DNA of 64,000 nt from positions 25,734,196 to 25,798,195 of the forward strand of contig OX579640.1 of NCBI GenBank assembly GCA_951230915.1, written 5' to 3'. Both the position numbers and the translations under genes were made by a program. Below the pieces are notes generated by a model, which was not told the DNA's origin, searched no databases, and saw only the letters and a program-made list of their open reading frames with translations. Shown piece by piece: positions 1 through 11,841 of the stretch (the stretch's first letter is position 1; each line of letters begins with the position of its first letter). The stretch is from Antitrichia curtipendula (lineage: Eukaryota; Streptophyta; Bryopsida; Hypnales; Leucodontaceae).

Positions 1-96
1 ACCAGCTGTTCAAATGGGTTGGATCAAAGGCGATGCATCAAAATATGTTCTTCGAACATAATAACACGAATGGTTCGAGTCTTCCCTTTTCTACAG

Positions 97-1028
97 CTAT
101 ATTCAGTACGTGCGAGACCGGTTTAAACCGTCCTTGACTATCGCAGCCAGTCACGTTTTGAGCAGCTATTACCAGCTGCAGCGTCTTTCCGGTTCCCTCA
201 ATGCGGGTACATCCGATTCAACCTGCTCATGTTCTTCGTGAGGTCTACTAACCAATGGCACGCGTGACTATTAGTTTGATCTTCTCACCTTACGTCTCCG
301 TCATCGCCCTTGAACCCAAGGGTTGTAAACTGTTTTCACTAACTTTGACATGGAGTGTGTTGCAGCGAGGACAACTATTCGGATGCTAGAAAGTTTGGTC
401 AGATTAGCTCAAGGTACAGAACAAATCCCCTCGAAAAATCCCCTCCCAAACCTGAAAAGTAACTCGGCAATTGGAATCTACCGGTTACCCTCTAGTTGAA
501 GGAAATGATCGTCCAACTATCTATTTTGCCCACATTGTTGTCCTCACTGTGGATGCGTCTTGGTTCATTGGGACGAATCGTTGTGCCGAGACTTATGCTA
601 AATTGTTCGGTTGATCATGTTTTCAAGAACAGCGCATGCAAGGCTAATGTTCAGGGGACAGGTCCTCCAAGCGGATGCAATAGCCGCTATTGTGTGCATG
701 GAATCTTCGATGACCACATCCGCCATACTCGAGGGAATAGGCAACGCCCTCCACTCCAACTTTGTGGATGACCCTGACGAGGAACGTATCCCAAAGTAGT
801 CTTGCAATTTTGGCTCCCCTCTTCTTTAGAACCATTCTCACACTCGCAGGGTTAGTTCATGCTTTATATTTAGGTTGGACTATGCGCTATTCATTCTGTC
901 GATTGCACTTTCTATTATGTCACACAGATTCAGAGCAGGAGAAGGAAATTCTGTCAAAGATCGACAACGTGTTTCCAGGTGCTCCAATCGCCAGACCTCC
1001 TAGGGACAACGCGGGAGTGTGTGAGTGA
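97..1028 (+). CDS. MCM9: MCM9-like DNA helicase, 3' end (partial, four exons)
   Basis: Four phased exons are visible: 97-206, 366-413, 633-785 and 928-1028, all with GT-AG introns, encoding the last ~136 residues. Exon 1 gives YIQYVRDRFKPSL and SSYYQLQRLSG; exons 1 and 2 join to give NAARTTIRMLESLVRLAQ; exon 3 gives AHARLMFRGQV, then AIVCMESSMTTSAI and GNALHSNF; exon 4 reads EQEKEILSKIDNVFP and stops at 1026-1028. These are the MCM lid/arginine-finger region and the C-terminal signature I know from plant MCM9. The family acts with MCM8 in homologous recombination and replication-fork repair in the nucleus. The gene continues to the left of the window; any exon in 1-96 is not clear. The phase is kept across all three introns with no stop, so this copy looks intact, unlike the fragments that follow. 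Confidence 0.88.
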
Positions 1029-2162
1029 GTGATCTATAGTTTTTGTGTGATTTTGTAAGTGAAGTGAGAAGTTAAGTTCTATAGTGGCGGTGTTTGTTTT
1101 ACCGTGTTGAATCGATAGATGTTACAGAAGGGAGTTAGGAAAGACTGAGAAACCATTGTAATATTTTCTATGCTGGAATATAATGCAGAATTTATTATCA
1201 TAAGAATGTTGTGTTCAATTGTGTGGAGAGTGTGTGGATTTTTCAATGTGTTATGCTATTGTGACGTAAATGATTGAGTGTTCTGAAATGGTGTATATCA
1301 ATTGTGAGTGGGTGATTATACTGAATGTGGAGTCTATGGATTTAATGGTGTGAGAAATTTCTATTGTTGTGACTAGATGTGAATGCAAGTGCGGATGCAG
1401 TTTTAATTGTTTTATCAATTGTGTATGGACTGGTTGCATGGCATGTGTTAATAGGGTGTTAGCATGATGCTATTGGAGATTTTATAACGTAAACTGGGAG
1501 ATTAATCTATAGGGACAGTGTGATTAGAGCAAGTCTGTAAACCGAATCAATAGAATTGTGAGAATAAGTAACATTACAATGGATAAGAAACCATTTCAAT
1601 TGAAAGAAAAGAAATGCAAATATTGTTGTCAATCAAATAATATGAAGATGAAATGCCAAACTGTGGAGAACGTTTTAATGGAGGAAAATAAAAACGAGAA
1701 GATGAATACAATTGCAACAAAGCCGGAAGAAGCCGTGAGTCAAATCAATAGTACTTGAGCAAGTAATTGGAGGAGTCAATAGAAGCTGGTACCAGAGCGG
1801 TTGGTGAGAAGTCATGGAACAATGGAGAATGAAGATGAGGCTCTAAGATTTCCAATTGAATTGATAAGTTCCTAGTCCTGGTTTTAGTTATAATAAAAAA
1901 ATAGTCTATCTATTGTATTCGATTAAGTAGGATTTTCCTCATTTCCTCAATTGTGCACAACCTTGGGGTTAATTTAGTTTCCCTTAAGAATTACCTATAG
2001 TGCTACCATACCTCCCTGAGAATGAACTTAAAACTATAGTAATTTATCAATAGTCCAATCTATAGAAAATTACCATCTACAGTAGCACATACGGCAGCCA
2101 CGCACTAAATATAGGAGTATTGACACTACTACAGAAAGGAGCGTTTTGCAACAGATTAGGCA
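1029..2162. other. MCM9 3' flank, no gene seen
   Basis: The stretch is AT-rich and TG-rich just after the MCM9 stop, so the first few hundred bases are probably 3' UTR. A 66-codon open frame at 1558-1758 is lysine-rich and low in complexity; I see no domain and do not call it a gene. Confidence 0.4.
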
Positions 2163-2460
2163 ATGGTTTTGCATTACCCTAGGATTTTATTTGACTACAT
2201 TTGCAATGCTTTTCATTACGGTACTACATCGTATCCGCAATGGTTTTGCAATGCATACAATCTTTGTTTGAATCATTTTGCAACGATTCTCAGCAAGGGT
2301 TTGCACTATATTTGCAATGATTTTGCAATGCATACAATCTTTGTTTGAATAACTTTGCTATGGTTTCTGTGAGCAAAGTATTGCATCGTATTCGCAACGG
2401 TGCTGCTGCAATGGTATAGCTAGGCTAGCATTTGCAATGGAACTTTGTAATATTTGCCAG
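2163..2460. repeat. TTTGCAATG-rich repeat with a 77-bp tandem duplication
   Basis: The motif TTTGCAATG/TTTGCAACG recurs throughout. A 30-bp block starting TTTTGCAATGCATACAATC occurs at 2244-2273 and again at 2321-2350, a spacing of 77 bp. The open frame across it is a by-product of the repeat. Confidence 0.6.
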
Positions 2461-2907
2461 CATGAATTGCATGGCTCTTTCTTCTATACTGATGCAACAA
2501 ATGCATTGCTTATAGTGACATTTTTGTAATTTTTTCTATTTTTTTTTGACCTTTTCTTTTGACCTTTTTTTTATCTTTATTTTCAACTATTCTATTAATG
2601 GTTATATAAATCGTTTGTAATTTTACGAGTGCTAATACTTTCCAATAATTTTTTCTTTTGTGACATTCATTTGAAATTAGTGATTATTTTCCATTTTGTA
2701 GTATATTCCTTAAAAAGAGTATCATGAGCTTTGGAATATGATACATTTGAAAGATTTTGTCTCCTATCATAGTTATTGCTTCAATAAAACTATAGAAATT
2801 GTACTTGAAAGCTAAAATTTATGCAGGATCACTTACCATTCCTCCGATTCATATGTTGGAGTTCATTGTCTACACCTCAAAATTATGTAGTGCAAAAAAT
2901 TGAAGAC

Positions 2908-3270
2908 GACCCCTACAGGCCCATTGTCCCTTTCGGGGGACAATTTGGGTCTGGATAGGTTCCTATTGTCTCCATTTTTTGTGATACTTTTTGGAATTTT
3001 TTAAGGTTGTGTATTTTTGCGAGAGCTCTGCGAATATATTATTTTTATTTTTATTGATGCCCTCAAGCAAAAGTGATGCGAACATGGAGTTAGGTGGGCA
3101 GGACAATAAAAATCACAGAAAGTCAAAATAATTTTTTTTTCAAATTTTGTCACGAAGATTATATTTTTTTCAACATGTGAAGCTTTGTTTCATTAATTTG
3201 GACTAACAATGAGAAAGTTATGCACAGTCTTAGTTTTTCGGGGCAATCTAAACATCTTTTTGAAAAAAAC
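2908..3270 (+). repeat. Dispersed repeat R1, copy a
   Basis: This matches 38945-39322 in the same orientation. Shared landmarks in order are a GGACAATTTGGGTC-type block, GGTTCCTATTGTCTC, GGTTGTGTA followed by GAGCTTTGCG-type sequence, a GGAGCTTTGATTCATT-type block, ATGAGAAAGTTATG and a CGGGGCAATCTAA block before a poly-A run. No coding sequence or terminal repeats were found, so its class is unknown. Confidence 0.7.
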
Positions 3271-5732
3271 GACTTGTAGAATTCATTATTGAATGCAACT
3301 TTCATAAAATCCTAAAAAGAAAATGGTTAATCAAGGTTAGATTTTATTGCTAGAATAATCTCACCTTTGGGATCATTGTGATCCAATTCCATCTAAAAGT
3401 TGTTAACAATTTAGTTTTTTCTTCGATCTTGAACCCACCTCTACTTGTCAATTTTTTAATAAGTGAAAACTAGGTGTTTTTTTCCTCATTAAAAAAAGAA
3501 AAAAGAAATCCTCTTAACTTAGTTGCGTAACATAAATAAGTAGACAGTCATAAGCCAAACAGCGGTTTTAAAAAATTTGAACTAAAAAGATTCAAACCCG
3601 AGAAACCTACTCAAGCAAGGAACCAAAAAACACTTGTTTTCTTCACTTTAAATGCATATATCTTGCAATTCCCACGATTGAAGTTTTCAAAAAAAATTCC
3701 ATGTATTCAGATACTGGTTCAATATGAGATCTTATGGTTGGATATGCAAAAAATAACAGTTTTTTGAGCACTTTTCTATTTGTGATAGAAATGATAGTTT
3801 TGAATGTTCTTTGGTGGAAAAATCACCTTGGTCCTTCAGGGGTTAAACCACCCTTCTCTCCAACTTTGCATGCTGACACCTACCGATTTGTGCCATCAAA
3901 CTTCATTAACTTTTTAGCATATGATCCAAACCAAAAAAAAATACAATATCCTGCAATTGCATTTTAGAAAGTGTTTTTTGGTTTTGTTTTCTTGGATGAA
4001 TGCAACAGAATGGATAGTTGAAAGTGCTGGAGGACCACAAAAATGCTCTTGAAACTTCAAGCGTTAATTTTTGAATGCCCGACTCCTTCTCGAGCTTGTG
4101 GAAATTTGCTCCAAATTGAACAAAATAGTCAACATTGAACATTTTAATAAGTTTTGTCAATTTAAAAAAATAAATGGTAATTGAGCAAATTCGAAATTTC
4201 GAATCATACATGTCGGTAGATCACATACAAAAACAAAGTACAATAATATCACTTTTGGATCGAAAGACTACAATGTTTGATCATGACAGGTGAGTTTGAA
4301 CTACAAAAGTGATTTCAAGTCTCTTAATCCTCTTTTTTTATGTCAAATCAAAAAAATGGATCACCAAAAAAATATGAGGTCAAAGGGCTCACTATGCACA
4401 ATCCCAAGCAATTTATAGCTTTCCAAAAGTCAAGATTTATTGTACAATATACTCAAATGAGTTTATGATGCAACTTTTTCTTCCCAGTCTAGTGTGTTCA
4501 AGGTTGATTTCCATGAGCTCTCAACCATAAAAAAAAAACAATATTTGCAATGGACACCCCTGTAGAGAATCTTGAGTAGAAAAATCACAACCATTGATGA
4601 CATAAATTCTGACGGAACTGCACCGAATCGTCAAAACCTTCTCCTCTTTCCTCTCAAGTACTTGACTTGCCCGAAATCGAATAGTGCACTGGAAATCATA
4701 CCCGATGGTATAAATTCACCAATGACAATCTTCTGCAACATCACAGAAGATAACTAACAGAAATTTCTACCTTCAATTTCTCTAGTCGAATGGAAAGATC
4801 TGCTACTTAGCATGCACTTATCCATCGAAGAACTTTGCCAAACAACTTGCATAAAATTACAACTTCTTTGCAAACACGTTCATTGCGTTTGTTTCATTTT
4901 GGTATATTATAGATCAATTTATTACAATATTTAGTACTATCCTCCGTAAAGACTTTTCAAGTCTCATTGAAAGGGGTCTCTCATAATAAGGAGTTCTTCT
5001 TGTAATGCAGCAAGATCCTACTCCTTTTGGTCCTCCTTTGTCCTCCCCACCACCATTGTCACGAACTGTGGAATATTGCTACACCCAAACAATGACAAGA
5101 AATAAACAATAAGGAATCATTAATAAGTTTCCATGCATCTCATGCACTAGTGGTTCAGCCCTCCCAATTTATGGCTGCCTAAGTCCAACGGAGCTTCAGC
5201 TCCCTCGAAGATTCCATAGACTACTAGGTTGTTGATTATCAAAGTAGCTTATTCCAATGATTAGGCACCAACCCTCAGATCTCCCGCCGCTGAGACACAC
5301 ACTATACCCTAAATCTATGTGGTCTGCTTTGCAGATTTCATTTAGAGCTGTGGATCTATAGATGGTGCAACAGAGATTTTGCATGCAGCCCTAACTACGC
5401 AGCCTACTAACAAAACAAAGTCAGCGAGAGTGGAGAACAACTCACCAAACCTTAGACAGAAATGGATTCAACATGTACAAGCTTCTAATCTGCTCGATGG
5501 TTTGGGGTTTTGCCCAAAATCCATAAGTTGCACATTGTGTATTCGTCCGAGTGAAACGCATAATGTACAACCTCACAAAGTTGCTAGTGATTGCCTACCT
5601 CTTCCCTAGCAAGAATAGTAGCACACTTGGTTCTCTTTGTGAATGACTCTTGAACTGTCCAAATATGTTGGTCTTCAAAAACAAAGAGAGCAGGAAGCAT
5701 ACTGTATCAATAGTGTAGAGTTAGCTTTGAGG
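3271..5732. other. AT-rich intergenic DNA, no gene seen
   Basis: Homopolymer-rich, AT-rich DNA. The open frames here (up to 101 codons, 3906-4211 minus) have low-complexity composition and no recognisable motif. No tRNA, rRNA or transposase was recognised. Confidence 0.4.
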
Positions 5733-5935
5733 TTTTAGGGTTTAGGGTTTAGGGTTTAGGGTTTAGGGTTTAGGGGTTTAGGGTTTAGGGTTTAGGGTTA
5801 CAGTAGTGTCCTATGGCTTTTAGGTGTTACTATGTGTTAGGAATTTGCACAAGTTATATACATCAATGTTGTTGGCAATCTTACAAGGAATCCTAAAACC
5901 CAAAGCGTTTTTGAAAATTCAAAGTTTTGTGGAAG
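5733..5935 (+). repeat. Interstitial telomere tract plus subtelomeric module, copy 1
   Basis: About nine TTTAGGG units (with one TTTAGGGG variant) run from about 5733 to 5799. They are followed by a ~135-bp module beginning TTACAGTAGTGTCCTATGG and ending near CCCAAAGCGTTTTTGAAAA. The same module, again preceded by telomere repeats, lies at 61135-61300, and a more diverged copy at 61331-61490. The G-rich strand has the same orientation as the true telomere. Known explanations are a former chromosome end, an end-to-end fusion or a subtelomeric duplication. Confidence 0.8.
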
Positions 5936-6594
5936 TTATATTTTAGGGTTTAGGATGCTGGAAACCCTATTTCATGCCCTATGTAGGGTTTAGGGTTTCC
6001 GAAAATGAACCCTGTTTAGGTTTAGGGCAAAGATAAATAAACCCTGTTACGAATTTCGGCCAAGATAAAAAGCTTTGTGAGTACTATTGATGTTTTTTAG
6101 AACGGAGATTAGAATGTGCCAATCAGTATTGTTGGAAAGTGCGTTTAAGGAATGCAATTCTAATTTACAATCACAGTTCACCAACACAATCTTCTTGAGC
6201 ACCTACAAAAGCCCAAAGCAAGAGATTAAACTTTTAAGCCAAACTAAAGTCCATAACCAATCAAAAACAGATGCCACAGAAATAAATAAAAAGCCACCAA
6301 GATCTGAAATTTATTAACAAAAGACAAATAATAATTCAATCTTGCATTCCTGCAATTTGATGGCTATAAATAGTTCCAATGCACATTGATTATCAGTTGG
6401 CTTGAGCAAATGTACCTAATAAGCTTCTAGTGAAGTTAGGCTCTGAGAGACAGTCAGTAGGTAATGACATGAATGTCGCACCAAGTTTGCAAATCAGATA
6501 CAGCAATAGAGAAAACTTTAAACTTTGGAGGAAGATAAAGACCTCGACAGAAAAGAATCAAAACCAATACAAGAACAAATTACCCAAATTTCCC
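5936..6594. other. Short region with scattered telobox motifs, no gene seen
   Basis: Single AGGGTTT/AAACCCT motifs occur between 5940 and 6040. The rest is AT-rich with no supported gene. Confidence 0.35.
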
Positions 6595-8801
6595 AAAATC
6601 TGTTGGATTTGCACCAGCCTGGTTCCGCAAGAGTAGTACGCCAAATGATTTCAGTCTTCCCAGAACCCCATTTATAATGTACTGCAAAGTTGCCACCCTG
6701 CAATAAAAACAAATAATGAGCCCAGCCTTGAACAAGAACAATCAAAAGATCCTACCTGAAATAAATGCAAAGCAATAACCCTGAAAAAAGCAAACCTTAT
6801 TTAAGGTGAGGATCATACCTCCTATTGAATAGAAACTAACATTCTAACTAGATTTATCTTCTTTGATCCTGCAATGAGAACTACCTCAACATCCAAGTCT
6901 ACTGAGGAACACACAGAAATGAAGCAGGGACTGAGCCTAATTAATTTCTTCTAAACACTTGAGGACCAATAAACCTAGGGCATCCTTAAACCCTATTAAG
7001 GGTTTTGGTTTAGGGGCCACTGAAACCCTATTAAATGTAGGGTTAAAGGGACTCAGAATCCTATGCAATTTCAGGGTTTAAGAGGGCCTTAAAGCCCTCT
7101 TCAATTTAGGGTTCCAGAAATCCTAAAACCTTGTACAATTTTAGTAATTTCAGGGTTTAATTTCAGGGTTTGAAGGACCTACTTCATCCAAGGTTTAGGG
7201 GAGTGAAACCCTACGGAATTTCAGGGTTGAGGCAAGGGTAAAACCCTATGCAATTCCAGTAGTCTGAGGGTCTATTTTCAGGGTTTAAACGAGTCTAAAC
7301 CCTATATAACAACCCTATATAATTTCGAGGTTGAAGGAGAGATGAAAAAGGGTCATTATTTCAGGGTTTAGGGAAGTCCCAAACTCTGTTACATGCAAGA
7401 CTAAGGAACTTTTAAACCCTAAGTCAATTCAGGGTTCATAGGAATTTAAAATCCTACATAGTTTCAAGGTTTAGGGGAGTTTAAAATCCTATGTAGTTGT
7501 AGGGTTTAGGGGAGATCAAAACCCTATATAACTTCAAGATTCAGGGGAGTTCAAAACCCTATATAACTGGAAGGATCAAGGGACTTCGAAACCTTATAAA
7601 ATTCAAGGTCTAGGACCCTATTAAATTCATGGTATATGAAAGTCTAAATTCCTATGCAATTTCAGGGTTTAGGAGATTCAAAGGGACTGTACCTACAAAC
7701 ATCCCCAGGACTTGCAGCTGCAACACTTGGACTAAAACGGTGAAATTGATAATGAAAGAGAAGACCCAGATCTTGCGCCAGAAGACATTCAACGAATACC
7801 TCAACTAGGATGCAACGAAGTGTCAGAATCCTTCACAGCAGTACCTACTTACCACACAAGAAACGTGGGGAACTTCACATCATTCGCATCAAACATAGCA
7901 GCCAGAAACTCCTCACATGTGACAGCCTGACCGTCGTGCCTTTGAAAGTACAAATCCATGCCCTGAAACCCGAGTACAATCCAGAATCTTATCACCTACT
8001 ATATAAGACACAAAGATACCATAAAAATTATGGACGTTTTTAGACTTCAAAAATCTGGGTGAGCCTTGATGGGATAGAACTTAAAATTCCGAAGATAAGT
8101 AGTGAAGTAAAAAAGCAACAAAATATTTAAAGCATTTGGATAAAAGTTAGGGCCACGATCCATAGAAAGAAGATGAGTAGGAAAACCTTTCAGAAGCCCG
8201 ATTTACCAAGCAAAGTTTGATAAATACGTACAACTTCAGCACCCTGCATCCAGAACAAAATAATTAACACTAGAAGGGCCCAAATACAAGAGAATAGAAT
8301 GTAAAGTTGAATCCCAACATCAAATGGAGTGCTGTAACACCCTTTTATGTAGTAGGAAGGCAAAGAGATCAAAGACCCTACCTTCTCATACACTTGCAGT
8401 CCATCATTTAGGAAGCACTGGCCACACTTGAAACATGCGTATAACAAAGCCATAATTAGTTTTCACTTCAGCGCATAAACCCCCCTCCTCCAACAAAAAA
8501 AAATCACTGATGAAAAAGAATTCTAAGGGTACGTATCGAAAACTTACAGTAATTGCAGAACCATATGCATCAAGAATTCCAGCGGAAGCATCAACCCACA
8601 AGACAGAAAATGAAGATTAATTAGAAGTGCCTCACGAAGACTTCTAACTCCGAAGGAAATATCCAGCGAACAAAAACAAAATGACATCTAAAAGAAGTCA
8701 CAAATCACGATAGATTTGCACCACAAGTGCTAACTAGTGTAGAAGTTATCCATCTTGATGTAGGAATGAGGTCGTACTGGATGGCCCATCAGACCAACAT
8801 C
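6595..8801 (-). pseudogene. M1-family aminopeptidase (PepN-like) internal fragment, disrupted
   Basis: Exons read on the minus strand: 8735-8801 ([18 protein letters not shown]), a short degraded piece near 8378-8390 (VYEK), 8187-8243 (GAEVVRIYQTLLGKSGF) and 7874-7962 ([19 protein letters not shown]), then a frameshifted remnant at 6595-6700. This order and wording match the region after the zinc site in plant M1 metallo-aminopeptidases related to bacterial PepN, which remove N-terminal residues from peptides. The catalytic HExxH region and both ends of the protein are missing. In exon 8187-8243 the codon between F and K, normally Arg, is TGA (8190-8192). Exon borders otherwise keep GT-AG. 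I read this as a gene fragment that has decayed since it arrived. A telobox minisatellite (6960-7690) sits within its last intron or gap. Confidence 0.8.
6960..7690. repeat. Facing-telobox minisatellite, array 1
   Basis: Degenerate units of roughly 35-45 bp each carry AGGGTTTAGGGGA, a short AT-rich spacer, AAACCCTA and a tail such as TATAATTTC. The G-rich and C-rich telomere motifs in each unit face each other, so single strands could fold into short hairpins. Many units are diverged. The same family forms array 2 at 12900-14030. Confidence 0.75.
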
Positions 8802-9049
8802 CTGCAGTAAATGCAAAGATACTCTCAGAACAAGCACATGCCTCTGAAAATCTAGAAGAACATAAGTATCACCTCCAGCAGGCATTAGAGATACAAAAAT
8901 TAGCTTCGGAAAGGAACTTAGGGTTGCATTTCCCTCAGGAAAAAGAGAAAAACATTACAAAAACATTTTAGATAGAGAAACTGCTTAATAAAACTTGAGA
9001 ACTTAAAATGTTTACTTTAAGAACAACGCAAACCGGTGGGAGAAGTTAC

Positions 9050-9490
9050 CTGCAAATTCGGGATAAGCTCCCTCATCTCTTCAAGGATCATCTCTCGAAA
9101 CCTAGGGCCCTCGATTGCCACTCCATCAGAAAGAATCCCGAATTCATGAGCAATAGCCTTGGCAGTATTGATGTTATAACCAGTTACCATACGCACCTTC
9201 ACAAGATGGATTAATGATACATTGTCAGCTGCAATTCGTTCCAATATGTACTCCTGACTAGCTCATGATGAAACCAGCAAATATGACACAATACAAAGCA
9301 AGCATCCAAATATTTCTCCAACATGGCCATGGTAGCTTCACCTTAATTCCAACAGCAGCGCACAACTGTACAACTTCTTTCACAGCAGGACGAACAGGAT
9401 CCTTGATCCCTACAACCGCTACTAAGCGTGCATGAGCAAAGGAATCGATAGGAAGCTTGCTGTCCATGGTATCCGTAAATTTGAAATCCC
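9050..9490 (-). pseudogene. Type IIB Ca2+-ATPase (ACA-like) fragment
   Basis: Two phased minus-strand exons are clear: one ending at 9342 (VVGIKDPVRPAVKEVVQLC, then AAVGIK; its start is near 9490 but not fixed) and 9050-9196 (VRMVTGYNINTAKAIAHEFG, then AIEGPRFRE and RELIPNLQ). They match the end of the nucleotide-binding domain and the hinge of plant autoinhibited Ca2+-ATPases, which pump Ca2+ out of the cytosol. The near-invariant hinge motif TGDN reads TGYN here (Tyr codon 9176-9178), which is expected to abolish pumping. The phosphorylation loop, membrane segments and calmodulin-binding end are not found nearby. Only ~250 bp separate this from the aminopeptidase fragment, too little to hold the missing parts of either gene. 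Confidence 0.8.
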
Positions 9491-9627
9491 TTCAGCCATA
9501 GCTTCTCTTTTTCCACTGGTATAAAAGGACTGAAACCATCAGATGAGTTAAGCATCAGTGAACAACAGATTATATTAAGAGGAGAAACACCATAAGTTTT
9601 CAAACAAGAGCTTGGCAACATTATAGA

Positions 9628-9861
9628 TCACCCATCAGTAACGTACTTGCCAAGTTGCTCTTGGGGACGCATAATCTCCATTCTAAAATGCGTATCCTCC
9701 GGATTGCAATCTTTCTCATCCTGCAAAAAGTGCAATTCTCTCATAGCAGCATTTCTTTTGTCAACGAGATATGTGTCAATGGTCACAGTGCCATCCCTAA
9801 AAGCCTCCATCCTTTTGATTTTGTCTTCAGGAAACCGCAGTACCATCTTGCTGCACTCCAT
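9628..9861 (-). other. Unidentified open, exon-like segment
   Basis: A 77-codon frame, charged and helical-looking (for example LVDKRNAAMRELHFLQDEKD), lies just upstream of the Ca2+-ATPase fragment on the same strand. I do not recognise the family. It could be another captured exon or a chance frame; splice borders are not convincing. Confidence 0.3.
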
Positions 9862-10998
9862 TTCTCCTTCACGTTGTTAAACCTGAAAGACATAAACAAG
9901 AGTCAGTGCAATTAAGATATATCAGTTTGGTGAACAAGTTGAAAGTACCCTCAGATAAAGATTTGGGTACAATGAATAGCAAGGTAAAGGAAGAAGAGTC
10001 ATTTTGACTTAAGAAGCAAAATCAAAGGTTCCATTTCAGTAGTTGATTTCTTCAGTGACATTTCTGCCGTCTGCTCCCATCGAAGAGCTCCCACCGCAGC
10101 CTCCAAGGACCGAATCTGGTATATTGACATGAATAGTTTGTTCCTACTAGATGCTGGACAAGTCATCGGCACAACAAGAGCATCTGTTTGAATAAAGAAA
10201 TAAAGCAAGACTCTTTTGATAAAAATCCAATCATTCCTGAGATGAAGACAAGATTGACAAGAAGAGCAACCTTAATGTTAAGGACCGTGGGGCTCTAGAC
10301 AGTTCTCGCAGAATGCAAAAAGGAATCCTCGATCGAATTGTTTAGCCCCACTATCGAATTGGGGGGTTGTGTTCATCGATGATTTCTTCCCAAAAACTCG
10401 CAGTTGCTTGTCCAGTTGGGGTATGAGATATGCTTAGTCTCCACAAACGTGCCAACTCATCCGGCAATGTCGGAACCATTTTCCAGATTCTTCGAAATCA
10501 CGGAGACCATAAGGAGCCGCAAAGGTATTTTACCAAAAGAAAGTGGATAAAGCCAACAATAACGAAGATATTTGCAACGAGATGTCAAGATTGCTAATGG
10601 TAGAGAAATTAATTTTAGACCAACCCTGAAACTTTAGTTCACCGCTATTCTAAACCGTAAAATCCATTTACGATAGGGGACAGATGGGTCATAAAGGCCC
10701 TAAATCCATAGCAACCCCTCTATCCCACAATCTTGAATAATTGCAAATCCCTACATCTCTAAAATGGAGAGGTGGCCAAAATTCAAATTCAAACAAACAA
10801 ATAAGACTAAAACTCCCGAATTGCCTTATAAAAGTGGACTGAATGATCTTACCGTTGTACTCATTCTCGGAAGCAGCCCAAATCTAACACGCTCCAGGTC
10901 GAATTCAAACATGTGAATGCGTTTCACATCCTGTTTCGGCTACCTCAGTTGACAGAATGTTGGACATATCCAGAGCAAGCCTCTTTTTTTGTTGCTAA
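9862..10998. other. No gene recognised
   Basis: A minus-strand open stretch at 9999-10208 (containing LEAAVGALRWEQTAEMSLKK) may be a further exon fragment, but I cannot name it. Nothing else is supported. Confidence 0.3.
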
Positions 10999-11492
10999 GC
11001 AGTCTGCATCAACAAGATGGCACAGGTATTGAAGCTCAAAACAATCAAAAATTCTCGACAGCAACTGAAGGTCACTTGCACAAGGGAAGGAAAAATATTT
11101 ACCTGAATGCCATCTTGAAGAGCTTTTGCCACAATTTTGATGATTCTTTCTTTCCTCATATCCATCTGCAATAATGAAGAATCAAGTTACCAACCTTGCA
11201 CGAGCTTTGTGAATGGCACAACTTCCAATAATGTGACACTTGAAAATACAACTGCAAAATGAATATGGTGGAAAAATGAGTGATAAAGACAAGATAAACT
11301 CAAAACTCACCTTACAACGCAATGGTATCAGCCAACACTCCAAAGGCCTGACCAGTTGGCACAAGTACATAAGCAGTCTGCATTAACAAGATGGCACAAG
11401 TACATAAGCTCAAACCCATGTTAAACTCTCGACAGCAACTGAAGGTCACATATGCACAAGGGAAGGAAAACTGCTTACATGAATGCCATCTT
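10999..11492. repeat. Local duplication of ~120 bp (10999-11119 and 11372-11492)
   Basis: Both copies contain AGCAGTCTGCAT, then AACAAGATGGCACA, TCTCGACAGCAACTGAAGG, CACAAGGGAAGGAAAA and GAATGCCATCTTG in the same order, 373 bp apart. The first copy ends at an exon-like minus-strand segment (about 11100-11166, MDMRKERIIKIVAKALQDG) of unknown family. Confidence 0.7.
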
Positions 11493-11529
11493 GCTTGGAA
11501 GCGTCCACTGAAAATTTTGATTTCTGCAC

Positions 11530-11635
11530 AGCTGGATTCCCATTAGGGTTTCCAAACACCTCGTAGTAGATTGAATGCGGGTAAGGAACAGGGAAGCGTC
11601 CTTTCTTGTGTGATCGGAAGGCTGGATACCCTTCA
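11530..11635 (-). pseudogene. Prolyl-iminopeptidase-like N-terminal exon, isolated
   Basis: A single 106-bp minus-strand exon with AG and GT borders encodes EGYPAFRSHKKGRFPV, then PHSIYYEVFGNPNGNPA. This resembles the N-terminus of prolyl iminopeptidases, where a GNPxGxP-like turn directly precedes the oxyanion-hole HGGPG motif of the alpha/beta-hydrolase fold. No HGGPG or GxSxG exon was found on either side, so it appears to be a lone captured exon. The family call rests on ~35 residues and could be wrong; it might instead belong to the unidentified spliced segment upstream on the same strand. Confidence 0.45.
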
Positions 11636-11841
11636 CTGTACATTTACTCATTCCACAGGAAAGCAATAGTGATCAGTTGAGTTATTCCATGATTTTCTTT
11701 TAAAAAAAAAACACCATGACATGAAAAGAAAACAATCAGACACCAATATGAAAATTGGAACAAACTGATAACAAGGATTAGAACATGAGAAAACGTGACA
11801 TTATGCTCAAATTTGAGAAATATTATTCTGGCAAACATACC

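Noticed and set aside
2163..2348. 61-codon frame at the TTTGCAATG repeats
   Set aside because: Product of the tandem repeat; no independent support.
8378..8440. LIM-like cysteine pattern (FKCGQC)
   Set aside because: Only one half of a possible metal site, and it adjoins the VYEK remnant of the aminopeptidase; I treat it as intron sequence.
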